Assembly (NCBI RefSeq): GCF_014649855.1 | Contig: NZ_BMTV01000004.1 | Coordinates: forward strand, 1-64,000 | Source: Streptomyces roseolus | GTDB lineage: Bacteria > Actinomycetota > Actinomycetes > Streptomycetales > Streptomycetaceae | Length of the DNA: 64,000 nucleotides | Reading direction: 5' to 3' | Shown here: one piece after another, positions 19,232-28,255 of the stretch | Numbering within the stretch: the stretch's first letter is position 1 | Layout: each line of letters starts with the position of its first letter | The notes under the pieces: generated by a model | Told to the model about the DNA's origin: nothing | Seen by the model: the letters and a program-made list of their open reading frames with translations, nothing else | The model's database searches: none | Made by a program: the position numbers and the translations under genes

Positions 19232-22200
19232 GTGACCCCCGTGCGTTCCGGACGCGGACCGCGCACGGCGACCGCGGTCGCCGCCGCCGTGATCGGCGGC
19301 CTGCTCGGCGGTGCCGTGCCCGGCTCGGCGGGCGCCGTGCCCCTCCCGGTGGCGGCGCCCGACCTGGCCGCCGCGCCCCAGGAGCTCGTCCACGCGCCCG
19401 CCGGACCCGCCGCGCGCCCGGCCGTGCCCGCGCCCAGGACCGGCACCGCGCGCGCGGCGGCGCCGGTGCCCGCCGTCTGGCCCCGGCCGCAGTCGCTGAC
19501 GGCCGCCGGGCCCGCCGTGCGCCTCGGGGACCGGGTGACGCTGGTCGCGGACGAGGACGCCGACCCGTACGCCCTCGCGGCGCTGCGGGGGCTGCTCGCC
19601 GCCGCCGGGGTGCGGACCGTGCACGAGGGGCTGCCGGGCGCGGGCCCGGTCGTCCGGGTCTCGGGGCCCTCCGGGGAGGCGGCGCAGGAGGCGCTGGCCT
19701 CCTTCGGGGTGGCCGAGCGGGCCGATCTGCCGGACGGCGGCTACCGGCTGGCCACCGGCCGTTTCGGCGGGCGGGACACGGTGGTCCTCGACGGGGCGGG
19801 CCGGGACGGCCTCTTCCACGCCGTGCAGACGCTCCGCCAGCTCCTCGGCGAGGGGCCGGAGGGCGTCGGCGGCGAGGTGCCGGGCGTCGTCGTCCGGGAC
19901 TGGCCGGGCACCGCCGAGCGGGGGGTGGCGGAGGGCTTCTACGGCACGCCGTGGACGACCGGGCAGCGCCTCGCGATGCTCGACTTCCTGGGCCGCACCA
20001 AGCAGAACCGCTACCTGTACGCACCGGGTGACGACCCGTACCGCGCGGCGCGGTGGCGCGAGCCCTACCCGGAGGCGCAGCGGGCCGGGTTCCGGGCGCT
20101 CGCCGAGCGGGCCCGGGCCAACCACGTGACGCTGGGCTGGGCGGTGGCGCCCGCGCAGTCGATGTGCCTGTCGTCGGACGGGGACGTGGCGGTGCTGACG
20201 CGGAAGCTGGACGCGATGCGGGAGCTCGGCTTCCGCTCCTTCCAGCTGCAGTTCCCGGACGCCGGGTTCGGCGAGTGGACCTGCGACGAGGACGCCGACG
20301 AGTTCGGCCGGGACGCGGCCGGCGCCGCCCGGGCGCACGCGCGCGTGGCGAACACGGTGGCCCGCCACCTCGCCGAGCACGTTCCGGACGCGGAGCCGCT
20401 GACGGTGCTGCCGACGGAGTACTACCAGGAGGGCACCAGCGAGTACCGTTCGGCGCTCGCCGGCGCCCTGGACGCGCGCGTGCGGGTGGCGTGGACGGGC
20501 GTCGGGGTGGTGCCGCGGACGATCACCGGCACCGAACTGGCCGGGGTGCGGGCGGCCCTGGGGCAGCGCCCGCTGGTCACCATGGACAACTACCCGGTGA
20601 ACGACTACGCGCAGGACCGGCTCTTCCTGGGCCCCAGCCGGGGCCGCGAGCCGGCCGTGGCGGCCGGTTCCGCCGCCTATCTGGCGCACGCGATGGAGCA
20701 GCCCGCCGCCTCCCGGATCCCGCTCTTCACCACCGCCGACTTCGCCTGGAACCCGCGCGGCTACCGGCCCGGCGAGTCCTGGCGGGCGGCCGTCGCCGAC
20801 CTGGCGGGCCCCGAGCCGGCCGCCCGGGAGGCGCTCGGCGCCCTGGCGGGGAACGCGGCCTCCTCGATCCTCGCCCCGGACGCCGAGTCGGCCGGGCTGA
20901 AGCCGCTGATGAGCGCCTTCTGGTCGGCCCGGGCCGGAGGCCCGGCGGCGGCCCGGGAGAAGGCGGGCCGCGAGCTGCGGGCCGCCTTCACGGTGATGCG
21001 GGAGGCGCCCGCGCGGCTCGCCGGCACGGCGGACGGCGCGCTGGAGGCGGAGTCGGGGCCGTGGCTGGAGCAGCTGTCCCGGTACGGGGCGGCGGGCGAG
21101 GCGGCCGTCGACATGCTCCTCGCGCAGGCGCGGGGGGACGGCCCGGCGGCCTGGCAGGCGCAGCTGCGCCTGGAGCCGCTGCGGCCGGGGATCGCGGCGA
21201 GCGGGGTCACGGTCGGCACCGGGGTCCTGGACCCGTTCCTGGACCGGGCGGCGAAGGAGGCGGCGGCCTGGACGGGCGTCGACCGGGACCCGGAGCGCAC
21301 GGTGGACCGGGCCACGGGCTCGTACACGGTGAAGCTGGACCGGGCGCGGCCGGTGGAGTCGGTGACGGTGCTGACCGGGAAGCCGGCCGAGGGCGCCTCC
21401 GGCGGCGGGAAGCCGGGCGCGGAGAAGGCCGCGCACGCGCGCGTGGAGGCGCTGGTGACGGGCGAGGGCTGGCGGTCGCTGGGGCCGCTGGACTCCTCCG
21501 GCTGGACGCAGACCGAGCTGAAGGGGCTGCGCGCGGAGGCGCTGCGGATCGTCTGGGACGGCGAGGGCCCGGCGCCCGACGTGCGGTCCCTGGTGCCGTG
21601 GTTCGCGGACGGGCCGAAGGCGGGCCTGGAGCTGGCCCGCACCGGGACGGACCTGGAGGCGGGCGGCCCGGCGGGCCGGGTGGACCTGGAGCTGACGGGG
21701 CGGCGGGCCGCCGAGGTGCGGGGCCCGCTGACCGCGCGGGCGCCGGAGGGCATCACCGTACGGCTGCCGGAGGAGGCCTCGGTGGAGCGCGGCGGCACGA
21801 CGACGGTGCCGATGGAGGTGTCGGCGGCGGCGGACACGCCGTCCGGGGAGTACCGGGTTCCGGTGGCGTTCGCGGGCGAGGAGCGGGTGCTGACGGTGCG
21901 GGTCTTCCCGCGCACGGGCGGCCCCGACCTGGCACGGTCGGCGACGGCCTCCTCCTCGGGCGACGAGACGCCGGACTTCCCGGCCGCGCTGGCCGTGGAC
22001 GGCGATCCGGCGACCCGGTGGTCCTCGCCGGCGGAGGACGGCGCCTGGTTCCAGCTGGAGCTGGCCGAACCGGCCCGGATAGGGCAGTTGGTGCTGCACT
22101 GGCAGGACGCGCACGCCTCCCGCTACCGGGTTCAGGTCTCGGCCGACGGCCGGAACTGGCGGACCGCGGCGACCGTCACGGACGGGCGCGGCGGCCGGGA

Positions 22201-22462
22201 GTCGGTGCGGATGGACGCGGCGGACACCCGTTTCCTGCGGGTGCAGGGCGAGAAGCGGGCGACGGAGTACGGCTACTCGCTCTGGTCGGTGGAGACGTAC
22301 GCGGTGACCCCCGCGGAGAAGACCCCGCGGGCACCGGAGGCACCGGAGGCCCAGGGCACGCCGGAGGCCCCGCGGACTCCGGAGTCCCCGGAGGCGCCGC
22401 GGACCACGGAACGGCCGGACTCTCCCGGGCGGGACACGCCGGAGGAGGGCGCCACCCCCTGA
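19232..22462 (+). CDS. Secreted GH84-type beta-N-acetylglucosaminidase with discoidin domain
   Basis: This 1076-residue protein has a signal peptide (residues about 1-36). An N-terminal hexosaminidase accessory domain spans about 85-210. The GH84 barrel begins RGVAEGFYGTPWTTGQRLAMLDFLGRTKQNRYLYAPGDDPY. A helical region follows, then an F5/8-type C (discoidin) domain at about 905-1020, then a Pro/Glu-rich tail. GH84 enzymes cleave terminal beta-GlcNAc by substrate-assisted catalysis using an Asp-Asp pair. At the expected place this protein reads QFPDAGFGEW, with Pro342-Asp343, so the first Asp is not present. GTG at 19232 follows GAAGGGA. It might act on chitin-like or glycoprotein glycans. 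Confidence 0.82.
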   Translation: MTPVRSGRGPRTATAVAAAVIGGLLGGAVPGSAGAVPLPVAAPDLAAAPQELVHAPAGPAARPAVPAPRTGTARAAAPVPAVWPRPQSLTAAGPAVRLGDRVTLVADEDADPYALAALRGLLAAAGVRTVHEGLPGAGPVVRVSGPSGEAAQEALASFGVAERADLPDGGYRLATGRFGGRDTVVLDGAGRDGLFHAVQTLRQLLGEGPEGVGGEVPGVVVRDWPGTAERGVAEGFYGTPWTTGQRLAMLDFLGRTKQNRYLYAPGDDPYRAARWREPYPEAQRAGFRALAERARANHVTLGWAVAPAQSMCLSSDGDVAVLTRKLDAMRELGFRSFQLQFPDAGFGEWTCDEDADEFGRDAAGAARAHARVANTVARHLAEHVPDAEPLTVLPTEYYQEGTSEYRSALAGALDARVRVAWTGVGVVPRTITGTELAGVRAALGQRPLVTMDNYPVNDYAQDRLFLGPSRGREPAVAAGSAAYLAHAMEQPAASRIPLFTTADFAWNPRGYRPGESWRAAVADLAGPEPAAREALGALAGNAASSILAPDAESAGLKPLMSAFWSARAGGPAAAREKAGRELRAAFTVMREAPARLAGTADGALEAESGPWLEQLSRYGAAGEAAVDMLLAQARGDGPAAWQAQLRLEPLRPGIAASGVTVGTGVLDPFLDRAAKEAAAWTGVDRDPERTVDRATGSYTVKLDRARPVESVTVLTGKPAEGASGGGKPGAEKAAHARVEALVTGEGWRSLGPLDSSGWTQTELKGLRAEALRIVWDGEGPAPDVRSLVPWFADGPKAGLELARTGTDLEAGGPAGRVDLELTGRRAAEVRGPLTARAPEGITVRLPEEASVERGGTTTVPMEVSAAADTPSGEYRVPVAFAGEERVLTVRVFPRTGGPDLARSATASSSGDETPDFPAALAVDGDPATRWSSPAEDGAWFQLELAEPARIGQLVLHWQDAHASRYRVQVSADGRNWRTAATVTDGRGGRESVRMDAADTRFLRVQGEKRATEYGYSLWSVETYAVTPAEKTPRAPEAPEAQGTPEAPRTPESPEAPRTTERPDSPGRDTPEEGATP

Positions 22463-22473
22463 GCGGCGCCCTC
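22445..22473. terminator. Hairpin overlapping the GH84 stop codon
   Basis: A perfect 9-bp stem (22445-22453 with 22465-22473) encloses the end of the GH84 gene. It lies before the convergent HNH gene. Confidence 0.55.
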
Positions 22474-22513
22474 GCCTCCGCGCCCTGTCCCGGGGACGCG
22501 GACGGCCCGGATC

Positions 22514-23077
22514 TCAGCCGGTCGTCAACGCCCCCGCGGGGGTGTCGGCGACCGAGTCGATCCGGGCCATCGCGTCCTCGGCGCCGTACGGCGTGAGGTA
22601 GGGCAGCCACCGCGGGTCCCGGTGGCCGGTCCCGATGATCCGCCAGGCCAGGCCGGTGGGCGGCGCGGGCTGGTGGCGCAGCCGCCAGCCGATCTCCCGC
22701 AGGTGCTTGTCGGCCTTGAGGTGGTTGCAGCGGCGGCAGGCCGCCACCACGTTCTCCCAGGCGTGCGTCCCTCCCCTGCTGCGCGGGATGACGTGGTCGA
22801 CGCTGGTCGCCACTCCCCCGCAGTACATGCAGCGCCCGCCGTCGCGTGCGAAGAGGGCCCTGCGGGTCAGGGGAACGGGCCCCCGGTAGGGGACCCGCAC
22901 GAACCGCTTCAGCCGTACCACGCTGGGCGCGGGGACGATCTGATGCTCGCTGTGCAGGAAGGCGCCGGACTCCTCGATGCAGAGGGCCTTGTTCTCCAGT
23001 ACGAGGACGAGTGCGCGGCGGAGCGGTACGACGCCCAGGGGCTCGTACGACGCGTTGAGGACCAGGACATGCGGCAC
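22514..23077 (-). CDS. HNH endonuclease family protein
   Basis: This 187-residue protein begins MPHVLVLNASYEPLGVVPLRRA, a start typical of a conserved actinobacterial HNH family. The beta-beta-alpha-metal core is complete: CMYCGG, VDHVIPRSRGGTHAWENVVAACRRCNHLKADK, giving the zinc ribbon CxxC...CxxC, the HNH general-base region DHVIPRSRGG and a downstream Asn-His. The biological target is unknown; the family is widespread and chromosomal and is not obviously a defence or mobile-element gene. It is divergent from the MscS gene across 258 bp. Confidence 0.9.
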   Translation of the reverse strand: MPHVLVLNASYEPLGVVPLRRALVLVLENKALCIEESGAFLHSEHQIVPAPSVVRLKRFVRVPYRGPVPLTRRALFARDGGRCMYCGGVATSVDHVIPRSRGGTHAWENVVAACRRCNHLKADKHLREIGWRLRHQPAPPTGLAWRIIGTGHRDPRWLPYLTPYGAEDAMARIDSVADTPAGALTTG

Positions 23078-23335
23078 GGATGCCTCCTATGGCGCCGGCG
23101 GCGCGTGGCTCGCGCCGGGACGAACTGCTCTCAGTCTCTCCTCATGCCTGGTCGGTGCGCCACCACGTTCCCGCGATCTCCGGGGACGGGGCGGACGTGT
23201 TCTCGACCACATCGGCATGTCTCCCGGGTATGTGCCCGGGTGAGGTCGGTCTCTCCCTCGAACAGGGCGGCCGGGTCACGTCCGACGCCCCGTTAGTGTG
23301 GATGGCCTGCGTACGCGATGCCTGGAGGTTGTCCC

Positions 23336-24403
23336 GTGTCCTGGTCAGTCCTGGCCGCCGCCACCGAACCCGAGCCGCTTCCGGTGACTCTGGACGAGGC
23401 GGCGGAGAAGGCCACCAACGCGGCCGGCTGGGTGGAGGAGAACTGGTCCACCTGGCTCAACACCGGTCTGCGGATCCTGCTGATCGTGATCGTCGCCCTG
23501 TTGCTCCGGTGGGCCGTCCGGCGCGCCCTGACGAAGCTGATCGAGCGGATGAACCGCTCCGCCCAGGCGGTGCAGGGGACGGCGCTCGGCGGACTGCTCG
23601 TCAACGCGGAGCGCAGGAGGCAGCGGTCGGAGGCGATCGGCTCGGTGCTGCGGTCGGTGGCCTCGTTCCTGATCCTGGGCACGGCGGGGCTGATGGTCCT
23701 GGGGGCCTTCGACATCGACCTGGCGCCGCTGCTCGCCTCGGCCGGTGTGGCCGGTGTGGCGATCGGTTTCGGCGCGCGGAACCTGGTGACGGACTTCCTC
23801 TCCGGCGTCTTCATGATCCTGGAGGACCAGTACGGCGTCGGTGACTCGGTCGACGCGGGCGTCGCCTCCGGCGAGGTCGTCGAGGTCGGGCTGCGGGTGA
23901 CGAAGCTGCGCGGGATCGACGGCGAGATCTGGTACGTGCGCAACGGCGAGATCAAGCGCATAGGGAACCTCAGCCAGGGCTGGGCGACGGCGGCGGTGGA
24001 CGTGACCGTCCGTCCGACGGAGGACCTGGACCGGGTGCAGTCCGTGATCGCGGCGGCCGGCGAGGCGATGGCCAAGGACGAGCCGTGGAACGAGCGGCTG
24101 TGGGGCCCGGTGGAGGTCCTCGGTCTGACCGAGGTGCTCCTCGACCAGATGACCGTCCGCGTCTCGGCGAAGACCATGCCGGGCAAGAAGCTGGGCGTGG
24201 AGCGCGAGCTGCGCTGGCGGATCAAGCGGGGCCTGGACGAGGCCGGGATCCGGATCGTCGGCGGGCTGCCCGCGCAGGTCGCGGAGGAGGCGCCGGCCGA
24301 CCCGACGGCGGGCATGGCGGCCCCCTCGGTGTTCTCGAACGCGACGTCGCCGCAGTCGGCGGCGGCCACCCCGCTGCCGAGGCCGGACCTCCACAAGCCC
24401 TGA
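23336..24403 (+). CDS. Small-conductance mechanosensitive channel (MscS family)
   Basis: This 355-residue protein has three hydrophobic segments at about residues 40-60, 103-125 and 130-160. The pore helix TM3 is LAPLLASAGVAGVAIGFGARNLVTDFLSGVFMILEDQ, rich in the Gly/Ala packing residues of MscS. The beta domain (GDSVDAGVASGEVVEVGLRVTKLRGIDGEIWYVRNGEI) follows. GTG at 23336 is chosen because GGAGG lies seven bases upstream; an ATG at 23318 has no SD. It releases solutes on hypo-osmotic shock. A strong hairpin terminator follows. Confidence 0.92.
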   Translation: MSWSVLAAATEPEPLPVTLDEAAEKATNAAGWVEENWSTWLNTGLRILLIVIVALLLRWAVRRALTKLIERMNRSAQAVQGTALGGLLVNAERRRQRSEAIGSVLRSVASFLILGTAGLMVLGAFDIDLAPLLASAGVAGVAIGFGARNLVTDFLSGVFMILEDQYGVGDSVDAGVASGEVVEVGLRVTKLRGIDGEIWYVRNGEIKRIGNLSQGWATAAVDVTVRPTEDLDRVQSVIAAAGEAMAKDEPWNERLWGPVEVLGLTEVLLDQMTVRVSAKTMPGKKLGVERELRWRIKRGLDEAGIRIVGGLPAQVAEEAPADPTAGMAAPSVFSNATSPQSAAATPLPRPDLHKP

Positions 24404-24427
24404 CCCCGGCCCCTCCCCGGGCTTCGA

Positions 24428-24465
24428 CACCCCCGCCGGTAACGCTTCGGTTGCCGTCGGGGGTG
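24428..24465 (+). terminator. Terminator after MscS gene
   Basis: Sixteen-base arms (24428-24443 with 24450-24465), with one mismatch and one G-T pair, enclose a GCTTCG loop. Confidence 0.8.
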
Positions 24466-24482
24466 TGGTGCGTGTGCGGGTA

Positions 24483-24512
24483 TTGACGGCCCGGTGGCGT
24501 CCGTCCTACCGT
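24483..24512 (+). promoter_or_regulatory. Candidate csn operon promoter
   Basis: TTGACG (24483-24488), an 18-nt spacer and TACCGT (24507-24512) form a vegetative-type promoter. The predicted transcription start is just before the palindromic operator. Confidence 0.5.
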
Positions 24513-24524
24513 CCTCCCACCGGA

Positions 24525-24539
24525 TAGGAAACTTTCCTA
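24525..24539 (+). promoter_or_regulatory. CsnR (ROK-type) operator palindrome
   Basis: TAGGAAA-C-TTTCCTA is a perfect 7+1+7 palindrome lying at the expected transcription start of the csn operon. It resembles the AGGAAA/TTTCCT palindromes known for the chitosan repressor CsnR. A repressor bound here would block initiation. It is the only such site seen in the window. Confidence 0.7.
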
Positions 24540-24615
24540 ACAGTGTCGTCGGGAGCACGGTCGCCGCCAGGTGCCACCATGGGTCTCCCCGCGTCGAAGG
24601 GCAGGTGCGCACGTC

Positions 24616-25824
24616 ATGGCAGGAACCCAGGGAACCCCTGGCACCCCGCGCGTCCTGCGGGCCATGAACGACCGCGCCGCGCTGGACCTCCTCCTGGAGC
24701 ACGGCACGCTCTCGCGGACCCGGATCGGCAAGCTCACCGGCCTCTCCAAGCCGACCGCCTCCCAGCTCCTCGCCCGCCTCGAAGCGGCGGGCCTGGTCCG
24801 CGTCACCGGCACCACCGAGGGCCGCCCCGGCCCCAGCGCCCAGCTGTACGCCCTGAACCCGGACGCCGGATACGCCGCCGGGCTCGACGTCAACCAGCAC
24901 CGCATCCGCGCCGCCGTCGCCGACGTCACCGGCGCCGTCGCCGGCGAGTACGAGCTCCGCACCGGGGGGCGTACCGGCGACGGCGTGGTCCGGCAGGTCA
25001 CCGACGCCCTCGACGGGGCCGTCAAGGCCGCCGGGCTCACCCGGGCCGACGTCCGGCGCCTGGTCATCGGCACCCCCGGCGCCTTCGACCCCGCCACCGG
25101 ACGGCTCCGGTACGCCTCCCACCTGCCCGGCTGGCACTCCCCCACCCTCCTGGAGGAGCTGGCCGCGGTCCTGCCCATGCCCTTCGAGTACGAGAACGAC
25201 GTCAACCTGGTGGCCATCGCCGAGCGGGCCGTCGGCGCCGCCCGCGGCCACGAGGACTTCGTCCTGCTGTGGAACGAGGAGGGCCTCGGCGCCGCCCTCG
25301 TCCTCGGCGGCCGGCTGCACCGGGGCTTCACCGGCGGCGCCGGCGAGGTCGGCTTCCTGCCGGTCCCCGGCACCCCGCTGGTCCGCCGGGTCGCCCAGGC
25401 CAACTCCGGTGGCTTCCAGGAGCTCGCCGGCGTCCAGTCGGTGCCCCGGATCGCCCGCGCGGCGGGCATCGACACCCCCGAACGCCCCTATGTGCCGGTG
25501 GCGTGCGGGCTGCTCGCCCGGGCCGCCGAGAGCCCCGACGAGGGGCCGCACGCGGAGCTGCTCGACCGCTACGCCGAGCGGCTCGCCACCGGTCTCGCCT
25601 CGCTCACCGCCGTCCTCGACCCCGAGCTGATCGTGCTCTCCGGGGACGTCCTCGTCGCCGGCGGCGAGCCGCTGCGCGCCCGCGTCCAGACCGAGCTCGC
25701 CGACCTCGCGGCCTCCCGGCCGCGCCTCGTCCTCACCGCCGTCCCCCGCGAACCCGTGCTGCGCGGCGCGCTGGAGAGCGCGCTCGCCACCACCCGCGAC
25801 GAGGTCTTCGACACCTCGCGCTGA
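24616..25824 (+). CDS. csnR: ROK-family transcriptional repressor of the chitosan-oligosaccharide operon
   Basis: This 402-residue protein has an N-terminal winged helix (residues about 15-75: LLEHGTLSRTRIGKLTGLSKPTASQLLARLEAAGLVRV) and a C-terminal ROK sugar-kinase-like sensor domain (GLDVNQHRIRAAVADVTG ... GGAGEVGFLPV). The CxCGxxGCxE zinc motif of many ROK proteins is absent. It heads an operon of binding protein, two permeases, GH4 glycosidase and kinase, the exact csnR-E-F-G-H-K order described in Streptomyces coelicolor. There CsnR autoregulates the operon and responds to glucosamine oligosaccharides. ATG at 24616 is chosen; an upstream ATG at 24571 is less likely. Confidence 0.88.
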   Translation: MAGTQGTPGTPRVLRAMNDRAALDLLLEHGTLSRTRIGKLTGLSKPTASQLLARLEAAGLVRVTGTTEGRPGPSAQLYALNPDAGYAAGLDVNQHRIRAAVADVTGAVAGEYELRTGGRTGDGVVRQVTDALDGAVKAAGLTRADVRRLVIGTPGAFDPATGRLRYASHLPGWHSPTLLEELAAVLPMPFEYENDVNLVAIAERAVGAARGHEDFVLLWNEEGLGAALVLGGRLHRGFTGGAGEVGFLPVPGTPLVRRVAQANSGGFQELAGVQSVPRIARAAGIDTPERPYVPVACGLLARAAESPDEGPHAELLDRYAERLATGLASLTAVLDPELIVLSGDVLVAGGEPLRARVQTELADLAASRPRLVLTAVPREPVLRGALESALATTRDEVFDTSR

Positions 25825-25881
25825 CCCGCCCCGCCCGCTCCTCCCCCCTTTCCCCTCAGCCCGCCCCAGGGAGACCCCGCC

Positions 25882-27228
25882 ATGCCCGTACGCCCGCGCA
25901 GAACCGCGGCCGCGCTCGCCGCCGCCGCCTCCGTCGCCCTCCTCGCCTCCGCGTGTACCGGCTCCGCCGGCAACGCGGCGAGCGACGACCCCGAGGCCGA
26001 GACCACCCTCACCTTCTGGCACGGCTGGTCGGCGCCCTCCGAGGTCGAGGCGATCGAGGAGAACGTCGCCCGCTTCACCAAGGCCCACCCGAACATCAAG
26101 GTGAAGGTCGTCGGCAACGTCAACGACGACAAGCTCGGCCAGGCGCTGCGCGCGGGCGGCTCCAACGGCCCCGACGTGGTCGCCTCGTTCACCACGGCCA
26201 ACGTCGGCAAGTTCTGCCACACGGGCGCGCTCGCCGACCTGAAGCCCTTCGTCGAGAAGGACGGGCTGGACCTCGACAAGATCTTCCCGAAGGTCCTCCA
26301 GGACTACACGCAGTTCGAGGGCAAGCGCTGCACGATGCCGCTGCTCTCGGACGCGTACGGGCTCTACTACAACAAGGACGCCTTCAGGAAGGCCGGGCTC
26401 GACCCGGAGGCCCCGCCGAAGACCTGGTCCGAGTTCACCGAGGTCGCCAAGAAGCTGACGAAGGCGAAGGGCGACTCGTACGAGCAGCTCGGCTTCATGC
26501 CGAACTACCTCGGCTACGAGACGGTCGTCTCGCACTACATGTCGCAGTGGGGCCACGGCGGTTACTTCGACGCGGACGGCAAGTCGACGGCGGCGTCCGA
26601 CCCGGCGTTCGCCGAGATGATGACGTACCAGAAGTCGCTGGTGGACGCGCTCGGCGGCTTCCAGAAGCTGGACAAGTACCGCACCACCTTCGGTGACGAG
26701 TGGGGCGCCAAGCACCCCTTCCACACCGGCCAGGTCGCCATGCAGCTGGACGGCGAGTGGCGGCTGAACTTCACCGAGGAGGCCAAGGTGCCCTTCGAGG
26801 TCGGCGTGGCGCCGCTGCCGGTCGCCGACGACGAGGTCGCCGAGTACGGCAAGGGCTACCTCTCCGGCACGATCATGGGCATCGCGCCGCAGTCGAAGAA
26901 GCAGAACGCGGCCTGGGAGCTGGTCAAGTACATGACCACGGACACCGAGGCGGTGGTGGGCTTCGCCAACGCCATCGGGAACGTCCCCTCCACCCTGGAG
27001 GCCCTGAAGTCCCCGGACCTGAAGCTCGACCCCCGCTTCCAGACCTTCCTGGACATCGCCAAGCACCCGAAGTCCACCACCTCGGACGGCGCGGTGAACG
27101 GCTCGGCGTACCAGGACACCCTCCAGAAGTTCGCCCAGCAGTACGAGAAGGGCCAGGTCACCGACCTGAAGAAGGGGCTCGCCGACACCGCCGCCCAGAT
27201 CGACCGCGACATCGCCGCGGCGAAGTGA
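25882..27228 (+). CDS. csnE: ABC transporter substrate-binding lipoprotein for glucosamine oligosaccharides
   Basis: This is a 448-residue cluster-1 sugar-binding protein. The lipobox LASAC places the lipidated Cys at residue 25. The mature part has the family opening TTLTFWHGWSAPSEVEAIEENVARFTKAHPNIKVKVV. It captures chitosan-derived oligosaccharides outside the membrane and delivers them to CsnF/CsnG. The role rests on operon synteny with the characterised csnEFG transporter, where N-acetylated chitin fragments were not the main substrate. It lies 57 nt after csnR. Confidence 0.88.
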   Translation: MPVRPRRTAAALAAAASVALLASACTGSAGNAASDDPEAETTLTFWHGWSAPSEVEAIEENVARFTKAHPNIKVKVVGNVNDDKLGQALRAGGSNGPDVVASFTTANVGKFCHTGALADLKPFVEKDGLDLDKIFPKVLQDYTQFEGKRCTMPLLSDAYGLYYNKDAFRKAGLDPEAPPKTWSEFTEVAKKLTKAKGDSYEQLGFMPNYLGYETVVSHYMSQWGHGGYFDADGKSTAASDPAFAEMMTYQKSLVDALGGFQKLDKYRTTFGDEWGAKHPFHTGQVAMQLDGEWRLNFTEEAKVPFEVGVAPLPVADDEVAEYGKGYLSGTIMGIAPQSKKQNAAWELVKYMTTDTEAVVGFANAIGNVPSTLEALKSPDLKLDPRFQTFLDIAKHPKSTTSDGAVNGSAYQDTLQKFAQQYEKGQVTDLKKGLADTAAQIDRDIAAAK

Positions 27229-27244
27229 CGGCCGGACACCGCTC

Positions 27245-28252
27245 ATGAGCACGGACACCCTGCCCGCGAAGGAGGCGGCCTCCCCGGCCGCCTCCGGCCC
27301 CGGCGCCGCGGCCGGCCGGAACACGCTGCGTGCCCGGCGCCGGCTGGGCGCGCTGCGCACCCTGGCCTTCATGTCGCCCTGGCTGATCGGCTTCGGCTTC
27401 TTCTTCGCCTACCCGCTCGTCTCGACCGTCTACTTCTCGCTGATGAAGTACGACGGGCTCAACCCGCCCGTATGGCGCGGCCTCGCCAACTGGGAGTACG
27501 TCCTCACGTCCTTCCCGCAGTTCTGGCCCGCCCTGCGGAACACCCTCTGGCTCGCCGTCGTGATGGTGAGCTGCCGGGTCGTCTTCGGACTCGGCGTCGG
27601 CATGCTCATCACGAAGATCAAGACGGGCGCGGGGATCTTCCGCACCCTCTTCTACCTGCCGTTCCTCGCCCCGCCGGTGGCGGCGACGCTCGCCTTCGTC
27701 TTCCTGCTCAACCCCGGCACCGGGCCCGTCAACGCCCTCCTGGAGGGCATCGGCCTGCCCGCCCCCGCCTGGTTCACCGACCCGGCCTGGGCCAAGCCGG
27801 CCCTGACCCTCCTCGCCGTGTGGGGCATCGGCGACCTCATGGTCATCTTCATGGCCGCCCTGCTCGACGTGCCCAAGGAGCAGTACGAGGCCGCCGAGCT
27901 GGACGGCGCGGGCCCCTGGCAGCGGTTCCGGCACATCACGCTGCCGAACATCTCGCCGATCATCCTCTTCGCGGTCGTCACCGGGATCATCGGCGCGATG
28001 CAGTACTACACGCAGCCGATCGTGGCCTCGAAGGTCGCCTCGGGCAACATGGGCGGCTCCGGTCAGACCTTCGTCCCCGGCTATCCGGACGACTCCACGC
28101 TGACCCTGCCGCAGCTCGTCTACAGCCTCGGCTTCAGCCAGTTCAACTACGGCGCGGCCTGCGTGGTGGCGCTCGTGCTCTTCGCCTTCTCCATGGCCTT
28201 CACCGCGCTGCTCATGCGCCGGCGCGGCGGCCTGATCGGCTCGGGTGACTGA
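27245..28252 (+). CDS. csnF: Sugar ABC transporter permease (first subunit)
   Basis: This 335-residue protein has a cytoplasmic N-terminus of about 35 residues and six membrane helices. The EAA loop (YEAAELDGAGPWQRFRHITLPNISP) contacts the ATPase. It pairs with CsnG. No ATPase gene is present in the operon. In streptomycetes the shared ATPase MsiK powers this class of importer and was shown to be required for CsnEFG. The start is ATG at 27245, 16 nt after csnE. Confidence 0.9.
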   Translation: MSTDTLPAKEAASPAASGPGAAAGRNTLRARRRLGALRTLAFMSPWLIGFGFFFAYPLVSTVYFSLMKYDGLNPPVWRGLANWEYVLTSFPQFWPALRNTLWLAVVMVSCRVVFGLGVGMLITKIKTGAGIFRTLFYLPFLAPPVAATLAFVFLLNPGTGPVNALLEGIGLPAPAWFTDPAWAKPALTLLAVWGIGDLMVIFMAALLDVPKEQYEAAELDGAGPWQRFRHITLPNISPIILFAVVTGIIGAMQYYTQPIVASKVASGNMGGSGQTFVPGYPDDSTLTLPQLVYSLGFSQFNYGAACVVALVLFAFSMAFTALLMRRRGGLIGSGD

Positions 28253-28255
28253 ACC

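Noticed and set aside
22514..23077. HNH gene as part of a mobile intron, restriction system or phage packaging module
   Set aside because: No methylase, intron structure or phage gene is nearby, and the protein belongs to a conserved chromosomal actinobacterial family.
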